This document shows, one piece after another, positions 43,641 to 55,590 of a DNA stretch of 64,000 nt. Each line of letters begins with the position of its first letter. Within the stretch, counting starts at the first letter, position 1. A program made the position numbers and the translations under genes. The stretch covers positions 23,281,666 through 23,345,665 of the forward strand of contig OX485807.1 of assembly GCA_950295325.1 (NCBI GenBank). Direction: 5' to 3'. Origin of the DNA: Polytrichum commune. Lineage: Eukaryota; Streptophyta; Polytrichopsida; Polytrichales; Polytrichaceae. The notes under the pieces were generated by a model. It did not search any database, had not been told where the DNA came from, and saw only the letters and a list, made by a program, of their open reading frames with translations.

Positions 43641-45059
43641 TATGAGCCTGAATTCCATAACATTATTCAGCCATGTGGGTCGGTTCCATGACACTGTAGC
43701 GTGTCGATTATATTATGTGGGTCCCCGAATACAGTAAGAGTATTCATTCACTATTCATATTACATTTACGCTGACACTTGGAACTTTGGGTGGAGGTATC
43801 CTCCCAGCACTATTCACATGACGCACAACTCATCCGGTCCGATTCATAAGAGACATTGTTCACCCTGGTATTACTCACTAAAAATACTATTAATGACAGC
43901 ATTGTCATGGACAAAACCAACACGATTCCCAATACTTTTACTGTTCATACCGGCACTAGTGTTCTTTATTTATATTGGTATCAATTTCTTCCTGTTTTTA
44001 AAAATTCTTTCCATGAAGGTAAGATAGTGGAGGCCCATGTTGTATGCTAAATATAGAATGGAACACAACCATGCAACTAAATAATGTTATGTTATTGTAA
44101 CACCGTTTCTGATTTTTGAGCATCATATATCATACAAAATTACATAATCATGTCTAATTTTTTAGTTGGATTGAAAGTCAACCAAACTTGGATTGTACAT
44201 GTTCTATGATGTTCAAATGACGTATTTGACATAACATTACACAACTTAGCCATGGCCCACAAAATGTCATGACTAAGCTAAGGAATGTTATGGACCCTTG
44301 TTGGTAAACAATAAAGTTTATAGCAAAAAATATTATAGCATATCATGATTTCAATACTAAGTGACACTAAATGCCGGCCATAAATAACGTACATTAATAA
44401 GGGTAAATAGTATCATTGGGCAAATGCATAGTGTGACTCATCTTTGGCAATCCTATAATGTGGCCCACAATATTATACACAATCACTCATGAAAAATGAT
44501 AGTACAATGCGATCTTAGTTGCGCTTGTCATGTCCTTGTAGATTATCCACCTCCTTTCTCTAGGTTGGAATCGGTCTTCCAAATGCACACTAGTATGTGT
44601 AAATCAATAAAAAAAAAATCAAAATCTATAACATGGGCTTTTGAGATGTGAGTTGGTAAATAATATGCACCTATCATATCATCCCCAGTGTATGTGTTTC
44701 TAGTGAGGAAATAAGCTCAAGAGTGCGGTTCACAATATTTACCATAATCAGTGTCGTTGCCAAAGTTCTATATTGTGTTACAAGTGTTGCTTGAGTCTTG
44801 GTTGTGGGTGAGACAGTTTAACTTAGGCTTTGAGGTTGATTGACCCTTTGATGACCTGCATATATTGTCTTCATATCAACCCTCAAAGAACTACACTGAT
44901 ATGGTTGCCTCATGCTAATTTATCATTATTCTACACTGTTTTGAATATTATTACCACAATAGCAATATACATGAAAATGTTTTTATGGTGGTTTTTTTCG
45001 AATATATAAATAAATACATAAATTTTTGTAATCTAATTTTGACCCAAGTTAATTTGTAT
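43641..45059. other. Gene-free stretch
   Basis: AT-rich; two overlapping short frames (43701-44050) have no motif. Confidence 0.5.
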
Positions 45060-45540
45060 GGGTAAAGAGGTGACCTTGTATTTTCAAACATAACTGAACA
45101 CTTTTTTTCCATAGGATGTAACTCAAACAATGCATCAAACGAATGAAGAGAAGAGCACAATAACTTAGCCACAATCTGGAGAGTAAAACTCAAGGGAATG
45201 GGTGAGCGTTCCAAAAGCCTCCAGTTAGTTAAATTCTAGAACCCAAATGTAAACTCTAACAAGAAAGGACATGATGGTCATTGGGGACTTTTCCCACATG
45301 ACAACAATGAATGAAACTAACACTTATGTTGTCAATTTTTACCCTAAATCTTGGGGTCCCCTTTTGTAAATCAACCTTTACTTCCTAATTCTTAATAGTG
45401 TTTCTAAATGTACATGCACTAACGATAAAGTAGTACTTCTCCCTTACGTTTACTATGTATGATAGTGGCTCAAATAATACCCCTTCTTACACTCAAGTTA
45501 GTTCGTATGTGGTATGAGGAGTCTCCCCCTGCAGGTCAAA
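45060..45540 (+). repeat. Dispersed repeat R1, copy 2
   Basis: Collinear with 3000-3360 and partly with 27840-27990. Confidence 0.55.
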
Positions 45541-46344
45541 CTTCAAATATTTTTCTGTGTTGCAAAATTTATTATGAAAGGAAAGACTAGTGTTAAAGTT
45601 AATATTCACTTGAAATATCTTTCATTTGCCACCACATGATGAAACCCATCGTTGCAATCAATCAAGACACTATATTTCATTTGATCTTGATGTTCTAGAT
45701 CTGGATATATTATGAGTTCCAGAAACTAAATGATTCCAATTTTATTTTTGAAATAATAATTCATGAGTACCTTGATTGAAACCACATAGATGTAGTCTAA
45801 AAGTTATCATTAACAATTACCTCTTTTTAATGTTTGACTCAATTCCATATTAGGTCACCAAGCCACACTCCACAATACATCTTTGATGTTAGGTTTACTG
45901 CCTTGTCCTTTAGGGCTTAACCTTTAGGGCTCTCTAAACTCCATGATACATAATATCACACTTGCGGCAACCAAAATGCTCTTGACATTAAGGAGTTTTG
46001 TAATGTTAACATGGATGTGTGATAAAATAGGAATCAATATAGCATGTGACATTATGAAATAACACAAACTTAAACCAACATTGCAATAATTTATATGATG
46101 ACAACGTGATGCGTGCGAGCGTGTAGTTTGAATTCTTTGGTGGTTTACTTTATTGTCAAAGCTGTGACATTTGAGAGGAAAACATGACAACAAGGAGCGA
46201 GATTTGAGTTGAGAACATCCATTCCCTAGGGTTTCAAGGATGTAAGAGATTGAGTGACATTAAGGAGGTTGATATTACATAGTTTAGAGTATATTACCCT
46301 TGTGGCAGCCTCAGAGCTGAGTACCCTAAATAGGATATTTAGTA
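45541..46344. other. Gene-free stretch
   Basis: No supported gene or RNA. Confidence 0.5.
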
Positions 46345-46645
46345 TTTGAAACACTAAATACGAATGCATACACTAAATATCAATAACCCTATGAAAGTAA
46401 GTGACATTAAATGTAAACTCAAACACTAAATATCAACTATGGTAATATGTGGAAGTTACATGTTTGAATTTAGTGTTCGTAAGGATATAGAAAAAAAAAA
46501 AAAAAAAAAAAACCCTACGATAAAAGGAGAATTCCATCATATCTTCTAGCATATCTTCTAAACATATCTTCTAACACTAATTGTCAAAGAATTGAAAATT
46601 AATGTTGAACAGGGTAGGGTGGTAACAACATTAAATATAATCAAA
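46345..46645 (+). repeat. Dispersed repeat R3, copy 2, with A-run
   Basis: Matches 21377-21665, found inside the inner element. This copy carries 22 consecutive A at 46491-46512. Confidence 0.65.
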
Positions 46646-47737
46646 CACTAGATATCCTATTTAGTGTAGTGTGTTTGTTTATGTGGGTGAGAGTACTAGT
46701 CTTGGATGCCCGGGGTGGCAACTCAAACAAATAATTCCAGGGGGCTCGTCTGGAAATTTCACAAAGACATAGATTATGTACACATAATTGTACATATAAT
46801 CTAGATTATGTTTCAAATAATCTACAACTTTCAATTATTGAAGAGGGGTTGAAGAGTTTCAGATGAGAAGCGGGCGAGAAGCCACCGGGAGAAGTCGGGA
46901 ACAAAGTTACGATTAGGGGGTTCAAGCCAAAATAATCTCTATTATCTTCAAAAATTTGTAGATTATATCAATTATAATTAACTACGATGGAGACTAGATT
47001 ATGGACTCGCCCCCTTGTCTAAGAGAAAGTACACACCAATTTCAAATTATTCATGTATTATAACACATAGACATGTTCAAATCAAAAAATTGTTACGTAC
47101 TAATATTTTGGACGGTCTCAATGTGCACTACATAACTCCATTCTAAGTTCTGTAAGATTGTTCTTTGGTATGAATGTACAAGGATAATATGGATGGATTA
47201 TCTGTTACAAATTATTTTACACTAGTTGCCACCCCGGGCTTGGATGTCGATTACCTTTTAACACCCGATTAAGTTAACACTTAATCCCCACAACACATAC
47301 GGGATTCTGGGTCCTGGGAGGCTTGAGCAAGCAGACCCCTGACGTCATATGTTGCAGTATTGTGGAACCACTTTTGTCTGCACTGGGTCTGCGGTGACAT
47401 CACTTCAAGCGCATCATATTACCCGACTCCAATTCCCATCCATTGGAACACATTTCAAGGCACGTGGATCACATCTTTGAGGTCGGAGAGACTAAGCAAG
47501 CAGCTAGCTAGGTAACAATGACGAATGGGACTAGCTAGCCTAAGGGAGATCTCATGGTGGCAACATATGTATATATATATATATATAGAGTACACTAATA
47601 TTATTTGTAGGAAAAGTTTATGGTTTGAGAACCTCGATCTAATGTCTTTTCAACGCTATTGAATTCCGACAATCCAGGTCTACTTTCTGTGGTTCCAGGC
47701 ATCATCCTTCTCCGGGAACAATGGTCATTGGAAACAT
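46646..47737. other. Gene-free stretch with AT microsatellite
   Basis: An (AT)n run at about 47569-47586. No gene supported. Confidence 0.5.
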
Positions 47738-47959
47738 TTATAAGTATGTGAGACTGTGTCTTTTATCTTGCTCGATCGGTGGATTCCCGGTGAATTTCAG
47801 ATCAAGTTTGGTTGCTTCAAGAGATGTTTGAGATTCTGAGAGATCGATCTGAGGAAGGTAGAATAGAATCTTAGTGTGGGATATAATACTATTATAAGGG
47901 GGGGGGGGGGGGAGGAATGTCGGTGCTTCAGACTTAGGGTTAGTTTCCACGTCGGCCAC
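47738..47959 (-). CDS. Possible short coding segment, unknown
   Basis: An open frame of 73 residues starting MADVETNPKSEAP, with a Pro run encoded by 15 G (47898-47912, plus strand). The start lies just after a CCCTAA-like motif. It could be a first exon, but no family was recognised. Confidence 0.2.
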   Translation of the reverse strand: MADVETNPKSEAPTFLPPPPPYNSIISHTKILFYLPQIDLSESQTSLEATKLDLKFTGNPPIEQDKRHSLTYL

Positions 47960-49346
47960 TCACCCACCGGACTCTAGATTATAGTGGGTCAGAGTTGTTT
48001 GCATGTAGTTAAGCACAAGCCACCATCCAACCACATTATGGTGGTCTATTAGAATGTGGAGGGTTGTGGACGAGGGCCACTAGACTTCCAGTGCCCACTA
48101 AAGAATCTTAAACCTATAATTGAAGATCATTTTTAGGAGGCAAAGGGGGTTTTAACTTGGAGAAGGAGGTTAGTAGGTGGGCCGGGATTTGAGAAGATGG
48201 GAGTACAACCTATTTTCCGTAGTAGCAACCTCTGTAATGTTACTCACTCTCTAATATCCCAAAACCCTAGGGAACGGATGTTCTTAGTTCAAATCTCACT
48301 CCTTATTGTCACATTTCTCTCCCTTATATCATGAAATTTGCCATCAATGCAAACCACCAAAGAAGTCATCCCACACCCTCGCATTGCACCATGTATCAAT
48401 ATGTGGAGTGTCGTCTTCTTCTTCTTCTCCTTCTCTTTCTTCTACTTCTTCTTCCACTTTTTGAATTGTTGGTATATGGATCTGCCACATTGCCCGGGAA
48501 GGCCAAGTGGGAGGTTGACATGTGAAAATGAATTATATGTTACTTTACTATAGATTTCTCATGTGAGGATTTGTTCTACACCCTAAACTGTAGTCTTCTC
48601 CTTCTCATAGGTGTTGCACATCTCTCGGCAATCCAATCCAACTTGTCTTGGTCAATCCACCCTCTCTTGTTGGGTAGCAACAATAATTGAAAGCTTTGAG
48701 ACACAAAGGAGTCTCCCTAATCAATACATCATTTCAAGTCCTGATGATAAAAAAAAATGGTAGAGGAGCTTGTCTCAGCATCGCCATCATGTTGGACTAC
48801 TTTTCTTTGATCAAGAGGGGAGCTTTTGTGAGATTTTTCTTAATTAGTAGTGAATGGGGCTATTTCAGAGAGTGTCGGAAGACTCAATGATGCCTTAGGA
48901 ATCAGAATTTGATCTTTTACCAAGAAAGTTTGCTAGGTAGAAGCAAGACTCAAATGGATGGGGAGGTAAACCGTTATCAGATGACTCCTTCATGAAGGAG
49001 TATCAAGTGTGAGAAGTATGTTTTTGTCTCTTTTTGTGCCACATGCATTGTGGTATGAATTTGCTAACAACTGACAAAAATTGTTCAAAAAATGTAGGTA
49101 ACCTCGTGAAGAAAGAGCGGTCTTTGTGGTGGATCGCATCATTGATTTAGGGCATGAATCATCATCGATGGAGGATATGTATATGTGACCAAAGAATTAC
49201 AGGTTCCATCTCCATTTGGGTGGGTTTGACTTCATTCACACTAGAATATGGTGGATGAGTGACCTATATGAAAACTCAACCTTAGCCTTTCTCCCTCAAA
49301 TGGTAATTCAACCTTGGATTTGATGATAGGCTGCAAATTTCTAAGG
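47960..49346. other. Gene-free stretch with CTT-rich tract
   Basis: A CTT/CTC-rich simple tract at about 48414-48460 explains the Leu/Phe-rich frames. No gene supported. Confidence 0.5.
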
Positions 49347-49445
49347 GCCGGTTTACATCATGGACCATGAAGTTGGATGTACGGAAGATGGCAATTTTTC
49401 ATGCTCTAACTTGATGGTCCAACTTCCATGGTCCAATTTCTTAAA
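49347..49445. repeat. Small foldback, Tourist-like end
   Basis: Starts GGGCCGGTTTACATCATGG after TAA. It contains inverted copies of GGACCATG(G)AAGTTGGA (about 49365 and 49415). It may be a MITE fragment or an old left end of the nearby Harbinger relic. Confidence 0.35.
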
Positions 49446-49912
49446 AATCAATTTACGAAGCCTTTGGGTCCCTCACTAGGTTTAAACCGAATGTGGACCA
49501 AGAGAAACGATTGTGCACCAAAATGTAAATGTGTTGATTTTTTTAAAATATATGTCCAATAAGAGAACTATTGAAAATGATCTAAGTTTGACCATTCTTT
49601 TGACTTCTCTTGTCTTATCTTCTTGTTTTCGCTTGTTTTCACCTTGAATGTCAACAAGCATGATTGCAATAGAGGAAAGGAGGAAGAAAATGATTTTGCT
49701 CTTAGGATTATTATACATGTTTTTGTACATGCTTGTGAAGCATGTTGTGGACATTTAAACATTGATTTTCTAAGGAGAATGGGAGAAATTTGATATTTTG
49801 GACTTGGGGCATACAGATTGGAACATATGGAGTTAGAAACAAATGTATGGATTTATAGACCGTTTGTTGTTGGTTCATGGATGGAGAAAAAAAATTTAAG
49901 AATTGAACTAAA

Positions 49913-50760
49913 GTGAAATACATTACATTCAGAGTATTGTGTGAGAGGTTGGGCCCCTATTTGAAGAATGAGGATACTCGTTTTAGGATTAAGGTGTTGG
50001 TACAACAAATGGTAGCAATGTCATTTTATAGGTTGGGTAGTGGTGGTGCATTGCAAAATATAGGAAACTTGTATGGAGTCCACAAGATTACATTGTCAAA
50101 AATATTAAGAAAATTTTGTAGTGTTGTTAAGAAGCATTTTCAACCAATTTTTGTACAAACTCCAAGTGAATCGTAGTTTAGGATTTTAGCTTCAAGGTTT
50201 GAATAGTTACATTGTACATCTTATGTTATACGGATAATAGTTGGGCCACATGTTCATGTTTTAGTTCTTGTAATTGGCGGGAAAGACTACTATTGCAAAA
50301 AATCTTTTCACTTAGCAATTCTACATGAAATTGTCAGACTGGATTGTATGTTATGAGATTATCAGTTTGGTTGGGTAAAAAATATTTGTTTTCATGTTAC
50401 AAGAATTAGATGTGGATGCATAGAATATACGTTTCAGCCACATAAACTCATAGAAGACTATATATATATGTGAGGCCTTGGTTGTATCATCCATTCAAAG
50501 GTGGAAATGCTACACTATCCGGAAAGGAGGCAAATTGAAAATTTATTCAGTTTACAACTAGATGTGTGTAGAAAGGGCATTTGGAAATTTTAAGGCTAGA
50601 TGTGATAATGGAGTGATCCGAAGTATCTTTGAGGAGCATGTCCGATATTGTAGCTACTTTTGTAATATTGCACAATTTGTGCATTGTAAAACAACAAAGG
50701 TATTAAAGATGAATGGATTGTTGGAGTAGAAAATAAATTAGCTAGAAGAGTTATTGAGAG
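49913..50760 (+). pseudogene. PIF/Harbinger (HARBI1/ALP1-like) transposase relic
   Basis: The first open part (to 50176) reads FRVLCERLGPYLKNEDTRFR...VAMSFYRLGSGGALQNIGNLYGV and then KILRKFC, the helical N-terminal region of HARBI1-type transposases. After a stop the frame continues to YVIRIIVGPHVHV, where the family has I-D-G-(S/T)-H. The first catalytic Asp has become Val. Later comes DYYCKKSFH, then stops, then AFGNFKARCD near 50580, the usual RAFGxxKxRw region. It is clearly dead. Companion Myb-like gene and intact termini were not found. Confidence 0.8.
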
Positions 50761-51878
50761 AGAAATACGAGAGGGTAGTGAATTACAAGGAGAAAAAGCT
50801 AGGCTTGTTGAAGTAAAAAAATTAAAAAATTAAAAAAAAGAACTAGGGAAGATTTTTCAATTACACATGATATAAATGATGTCAAAAGATATTAATTTTT
50901 ATTCAAATTACATATGAAATCAAGTGATCTTCTTTGTGAAGCTATAGTGATGAATGATTTACCAAAAAATTTGTGGCAATACAAGCTTCAAAAAAAATCC
51001 AACATCTTAGAAACATATAATGAAAGTGAGATAAATAAGGTAGAAGAGTAACTAGAATTTATCTTAAAATAAAATAAAATAATCTATTTTCTTCAAGAAA
51101 TTTGTGGATTTTTGGAATGATGCAAAAAAGAATCCCAGAAGTAGCAACAACTTGTTATAGTAAAATTTCAATATTCTTTTGAGGATGAGGGAAGGCTTTG
51201 GACGGAAGAGAGGAGGGTTTAAATCCTTTTGCATGCGGAAATTACTTAATATAATAGCTAAATCTTGATTTGGGCAGAAAGGGGGACATAAACGCATAAA
51301 GAAGGTTAAGGCTTTCTACAGCCTTATCAGACAACCCACATACAATTATATTAAACTGCATTCAACTTCATTCAACCACATACAACCTTATACAATCTCA
51401 ATTCTTGTAAAAAAAATTAAATTGACGTTTTGAAAATTGTAACTTATTATTTGCTATATTTGCAAATTTCTTGTTCATGTTGCCTCAAATAGCAATTAGG
51501 TGATGCGCTTAAAAAAATTCACTTGATTTTTGTCATGTTTCCTTTTTTGTACGAGATTCTCAATAAAAGGAAGCCTATGTTATATCTACAAACCCCCAAA
51601 AATAATTTTAAAAAATTCATTATAACAGTTTTTCATTTGTCATGGCCTTTTGCGTTTTTCTATCTGACCACCTCTTTTGCCTCTCTCATCGCAAAACCAG
51701 TTGGATCATGTTAGTGAATATTGTAAGCCTTAAAATATTTTTTTGGGGACCTCGAACTTCATGGTCACTTTGACATTTTTTCCTTGGTATAAACCAAAGT
51801 GGTCCCATGATGAGTTCAACAACCAATCACAAATATTATAAGGCCTTGAGATGACTACATGGTCCATGGTGTAAGTAA
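50761..51878. other. Gene-free stretch
   Basis: A/T-rich; the first part may be the decayed tail of the Harbinger relic. Nothing else recognised. Confidence 0.45.
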
Positions 51879-52403
51879 GGGCCTGTTTAGACTTGGGGCC
51901 AAGGCCATTGGGAACGAAGGCCAATATGTCCCATGTGGCATGCAAATGGGCCCCCAAGGCCATTAATAAGAAAGTAACCTAACTTCATTCATTGCTTTCA
52001 TGTGTAAACCTATTTAGGTGGGATTGGGGCCATTTGGAAGCTGCAATTATGAGAGGCTTATCCACGTACCAACGTACTCATGAACTATTCTATGGATAAT
52101 GATTAAAGTATAATAAAATTAGAATTTCTCCCCTCCTATTCAATGCTCAAAGAATAAACTACTACAAGCAAATAAAAGCTCTGACAATGGCCTCAACTAG
52201 AGGGAAAGAGTCCACAAGGTTGGGAGCTCTCTTCCAAGGCTTAAGGCCATTGTCATGATGAATAAAATAATTTATTTGTTAATTGACCCCAACTCATGGT
52301 GTAAACTTGAAAAGGCGAGTCCCAGCCTCTCTACCAATGAGAGGAGTGGATTTCTTGCACCCCAGCCCATTTTTGAGCCCTGACTCCAAGTCTAAACCCG
52401 CCC
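51879..52403. mobile_element. Tourist-like MITE, 525 bp
   Basis: Imperfect terminal repeats (GGGCCTGTTTAGACTTGG and the complement of CCAAGTCTAAACCCGCCC), flanked by TAA on both sides (51876-51878 and 52404-52406). The 3-bp TAA duplication and GGGCC start are typical of PIF/Harbinger-type MITEs, consistent with the transposase relic 1.2 kb upstream. Confidence 0.8.
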
Positions 52404-52891
52404 TAAGTACTAAGTGTAGAAACTTTAATGTTGTGGCATAAATTATTTGTAGATTACATGTTCAGATGGAGCATGTTATGACATGTTTCTTTGGAGGGGA
52501 GGCAAATTAAATGAAACAACTCTTTGGCATGATTGCCTTAAAATCATACAAGGCCACCAGCAGGGTGCATATGATACATTCAAAGCGGCTCTCTAAATTC
52601 ACCACTTTTTTCTAAAGTATTGGTTGGCATGATTATCATAATACATTTGTAGATTTAGAAACATTCTATAATTTCTACAGCGAACAAAGGTACATCTTTG
52701 CTAACTTCTGCGATGGGTGTCAATCAATGCATCCAAGGCTTGTACTCAGTACTGCAATCAACTAAGTGTGGGAACTTGAATACTTAACAATAGAGACCAA
52801 CTTATTTTTAGACTGAATATTATTCAGTTGGTGCAGGTTTTGATGGTGGAAAGTTAAACATGGATCTCCGGAGGTGGACATGTTCACTGTC
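52404..52891. other. Gene-free stretch
   Basis: No supported gene. Confidence 0.5.
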
Positions 52892-53110
52892 GGGGGAGAT
52901 TTTTGGGCATAATTGGTCAAGATCCTAGTGTTTCCAAGTCCCACTGGTTACATGTTGTGATTTTTCGGGTTTTCTTTATGAATTGGAGGTATATTCCATA
53001 TATTCCTCTAAAATTACCAGTTGCTTTCCTAAAGTCTTGACTTCAACTAGTTATTTCTCAAATTCAAGTTATTCAACGATTCATTTGTAAGTAATGATCG
53101 GATCTCCCTG
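52892..53110 (+). repeat. MITE-like 200-bp repeat, copy 3
   Basis: Same family as 1342-1540, preceded by CACTGTC, as copies 2 and 5 are in their own orientation. The family edge may therefore extend by about seven bases. Confidence 0.7.
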
Positions 53111-53588
53111 TTCATTGGTCATGTTGAGGCTAGAGGTTTTATTGGATGCCTAGTTCTTTGAACATGCACTTCGAACACCGCCAGTCTCCTTTGTGCCATA
53201 ATCTTGATAGTTAGTTTTGTGGTTCAATTGGGTGCACCCAAAAAAGTTTCCTTGCTCTCTTCTCCGTGGAGGTCATCCATTGTAAGATATCAAGAGAAAA
53301 TTCCAATTGAGTAAAATTTATAGAAAATCAAACATATCTAATGTAGGATACAAGAAATTGGTTTTGAAAATAGAGTTAATATATTTCAAGAGTATTTATT
53401 AAGTATATATAATATCCCATGAATATACGTATTATTTCATAGCCCCCTACAGATACCCCTTCATCGCACGTGGTTCATATTCCTATGAGGGGCTTACCAA
53501 CAAGCTCTCTAGACTTTTTCTGGATCATGGTGGCCTTGTTTGTTTTTTATGGCATTGAATGAATCTTAGTTCGTTTGTTCAATGATCA

Positions 53589-53797
53589 GGGAGATTTTTG
53601 GGCATAACTGGTTGAAATCCTAGTGTTTGCAAGTCCAACCAGTTACATGTTGACATACTCCGGTTTTCCTTTATTAATTTGGGTTATATTCTATAAATTC
53701 CTCTAAAATGATCGGTGATTCTCCTGTAGTCTTGAAGTTCAACCGGTTATTTCTCAAACTCAACCGGTTCATCTGTACCTAACTGTCGATTCTCCCC
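53589..53797 (+). repeat. MITE-like 200-bp repeat, copy 4
   Basis: Ends are GGGAGATTTTTGGGCATAA and TTCTCCCC; GATCA lies close to both ends. Direct orientation to copy 3, with an unrelated 480-bp spacer. Confidence 0.7.
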
Positions 53798-54302
53798 GAT
53801 CATAGCGTTTGTCTCAAAAATAAATAATAAAAATGATCTTGGAGTTCCAGTGATGGGAATGTGCTTCAACGTATTCTCTGACCCAAGCTTTTATTTGCAC
53901 ACTCTTTTCAACTGAAGTGGTAGCGCCGTCCACCACCAAGTTAAAGTTGTGACCAATGATTGGGCTTCGAATGAAGTTTTATATCTTGGCATCATAGTCT
54001 CTCGTAAACAATATTGTCATCAATATGTTCATCTCCTCCATCACCATTTGTCATCACACCACCATACACCAAAATTACTATGATGTCAATTCTATACATA
54101 TTTATGTATTTATGTATTTATAAAGACAAATGATACATGCTCTTTTGATTGACAAAAACACCCAACAAGGCCACTAGCCAGTTGTACCCATAATAGAGGG
54201 AGGGACAATCTCTAAAATGGATGCACATATTGATAGAATCACAACAATCCCAATTGCACCCACATTCATCTACACATGCACAACATGAACTTCAAAGTTC
54301 AT
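53798..54302. other. Gene-free stretch
   Basis: No supported gene. Confidence 0.5.
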
Positions 54303-54700
54303 TACACCATTTATGGTATTTAATGTCACGTGCATGTGAAGGGCCTAAATTAGACGTCTAGAGGTCTCAAAGTGTCATGCCCGCTAATTGTCAATATGAT
54401 TCCAATTATCGACATGAGTACCTTTTTAAAGTGATAAAATATCTACAGTATGACATTTTACAGTAGCACATTGGGATATATTAGATGATAGTCTTGCATT
54501 TTAGTATCCAAGGGGAAGATATTTTGAGCGTACTAATGGCAAGTGTCATGCGTTTACATTTGAGTATGCAAGAGGAAGATATTCTTGAGCATACTAATGG
54601 CAAGTGTCCTTTATGTACTACACTTTAGTCAACTTGTAGACCATTGTGTAACATAGGCATGCACCTCATAACACTATTGAACATGCTCATGCCAAGATAT
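54303..54700 (+). repeat. Dispersed repeat R2, uninterrupted copy (related empty site)
   Basis: This copy spans the sequence that is split at 4832/41590. The empty target is AAGT at 54541-54544 within 'tactaatggcaagtgtcatg'. Part of the repeat (gcatactaatggcaagtgtc) is itself duplicated about 60 bp later. Confidence 0.8.
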
Positions 54701-54869
54701 TAGAAAGATTACTTGAACGCCAAGTGTCATGTGAGTTGACAATTATGGTGAAGTTGTTAATCATCAATGTAACCTAGGATATGCCTCAATATAGGGTAAG
54801 TGACACTATTAAGCATGTGACACTAAATACCATAAATGATGTAGTAGTTTTTTGCGTCGTGACTTGTGA

Positions 54870-55590
54870 GGAAGATGATTTTACATGATGACCATCGATT
54901 ATGCATAGGTTATCAACATTTAGGGGATGCAAAATGAAGATGAACTAGAAGATGGCTTCCAAAACATTTATACATGTGTTCCCAAACACAAAGCAACAAC
55001 AATCAGTTGCAATGATATATACAAACACACGGATGGACTTTGTTGCAAAGCCAAAAATTCTCAATCACATTTTTGTTTTGCTTCAACAAATGAAAAATAA
55101 AAATAAAAATACAAGGCCACTAGACCCAAAGAAGAGAGCGGGGAAATTCTCTTTGGTAAACCTGGTGGAACCACAAAACCGCAAGAAGAGTGAACAACCT
55201 AAGCATGATTATCAACCATATATTATGATGATGAGTGCTCTCAACAACAAATTGATAATATTGGTGTGTAGATTTTCACTACAGTCTTGGTGTCACTAGG
55301 CTGATAGGGACAATGCCAATGTTTGTTTTCCTCAATGCACATTTATTTGCATCCAATCAATGAAATGAGTTAAAATATATAGGAATTTGATGACGGCCTA
55401 AAAAATGAAAACATCGTGAAGTCCTAACATGAAAACAAAATTATGGGACTCACCACGTAGTTTGTGAGCGCTTGTGGGGTTATCTTCCCAATCTCTGCCA
55501 CCCCATCGAATAGTGGGAAGGCTTGAACAACCTCATCTTTACCCAAGATAAATGGAGCAAAAGCTCCTCCTCAATATACATGTGAAATGC
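54870..55590 (-). pseudogene. MscS-like channel (MSL10-type) pseudogene fragment
   Basis: Reading the minus strand with frameshifts gives, in order: YIEEELLL, LGKDEVVQAFPLFDG..AEIGKIT.QALTNYVV, SDTKTVVK, WLIIM, and VFGNTCINVLEAIF followed by a stop then FIFILHP. The last piece is CIIDG. This is the order in plant class II MscS-like channels from the linker before the pore helix to the start of the MscS domain. At least three frameshifts and several stops break it, and the upstream helices and the C-terminal domain were not found. The plus-strand frame 54952-55299 is its shadow. Confidence 0.78.

Noticed and set aside
54952-55299. 115-residue plus-strand frame
   Set aside because: It is antisense to the MSL pseudogene, which explains the sequence better.
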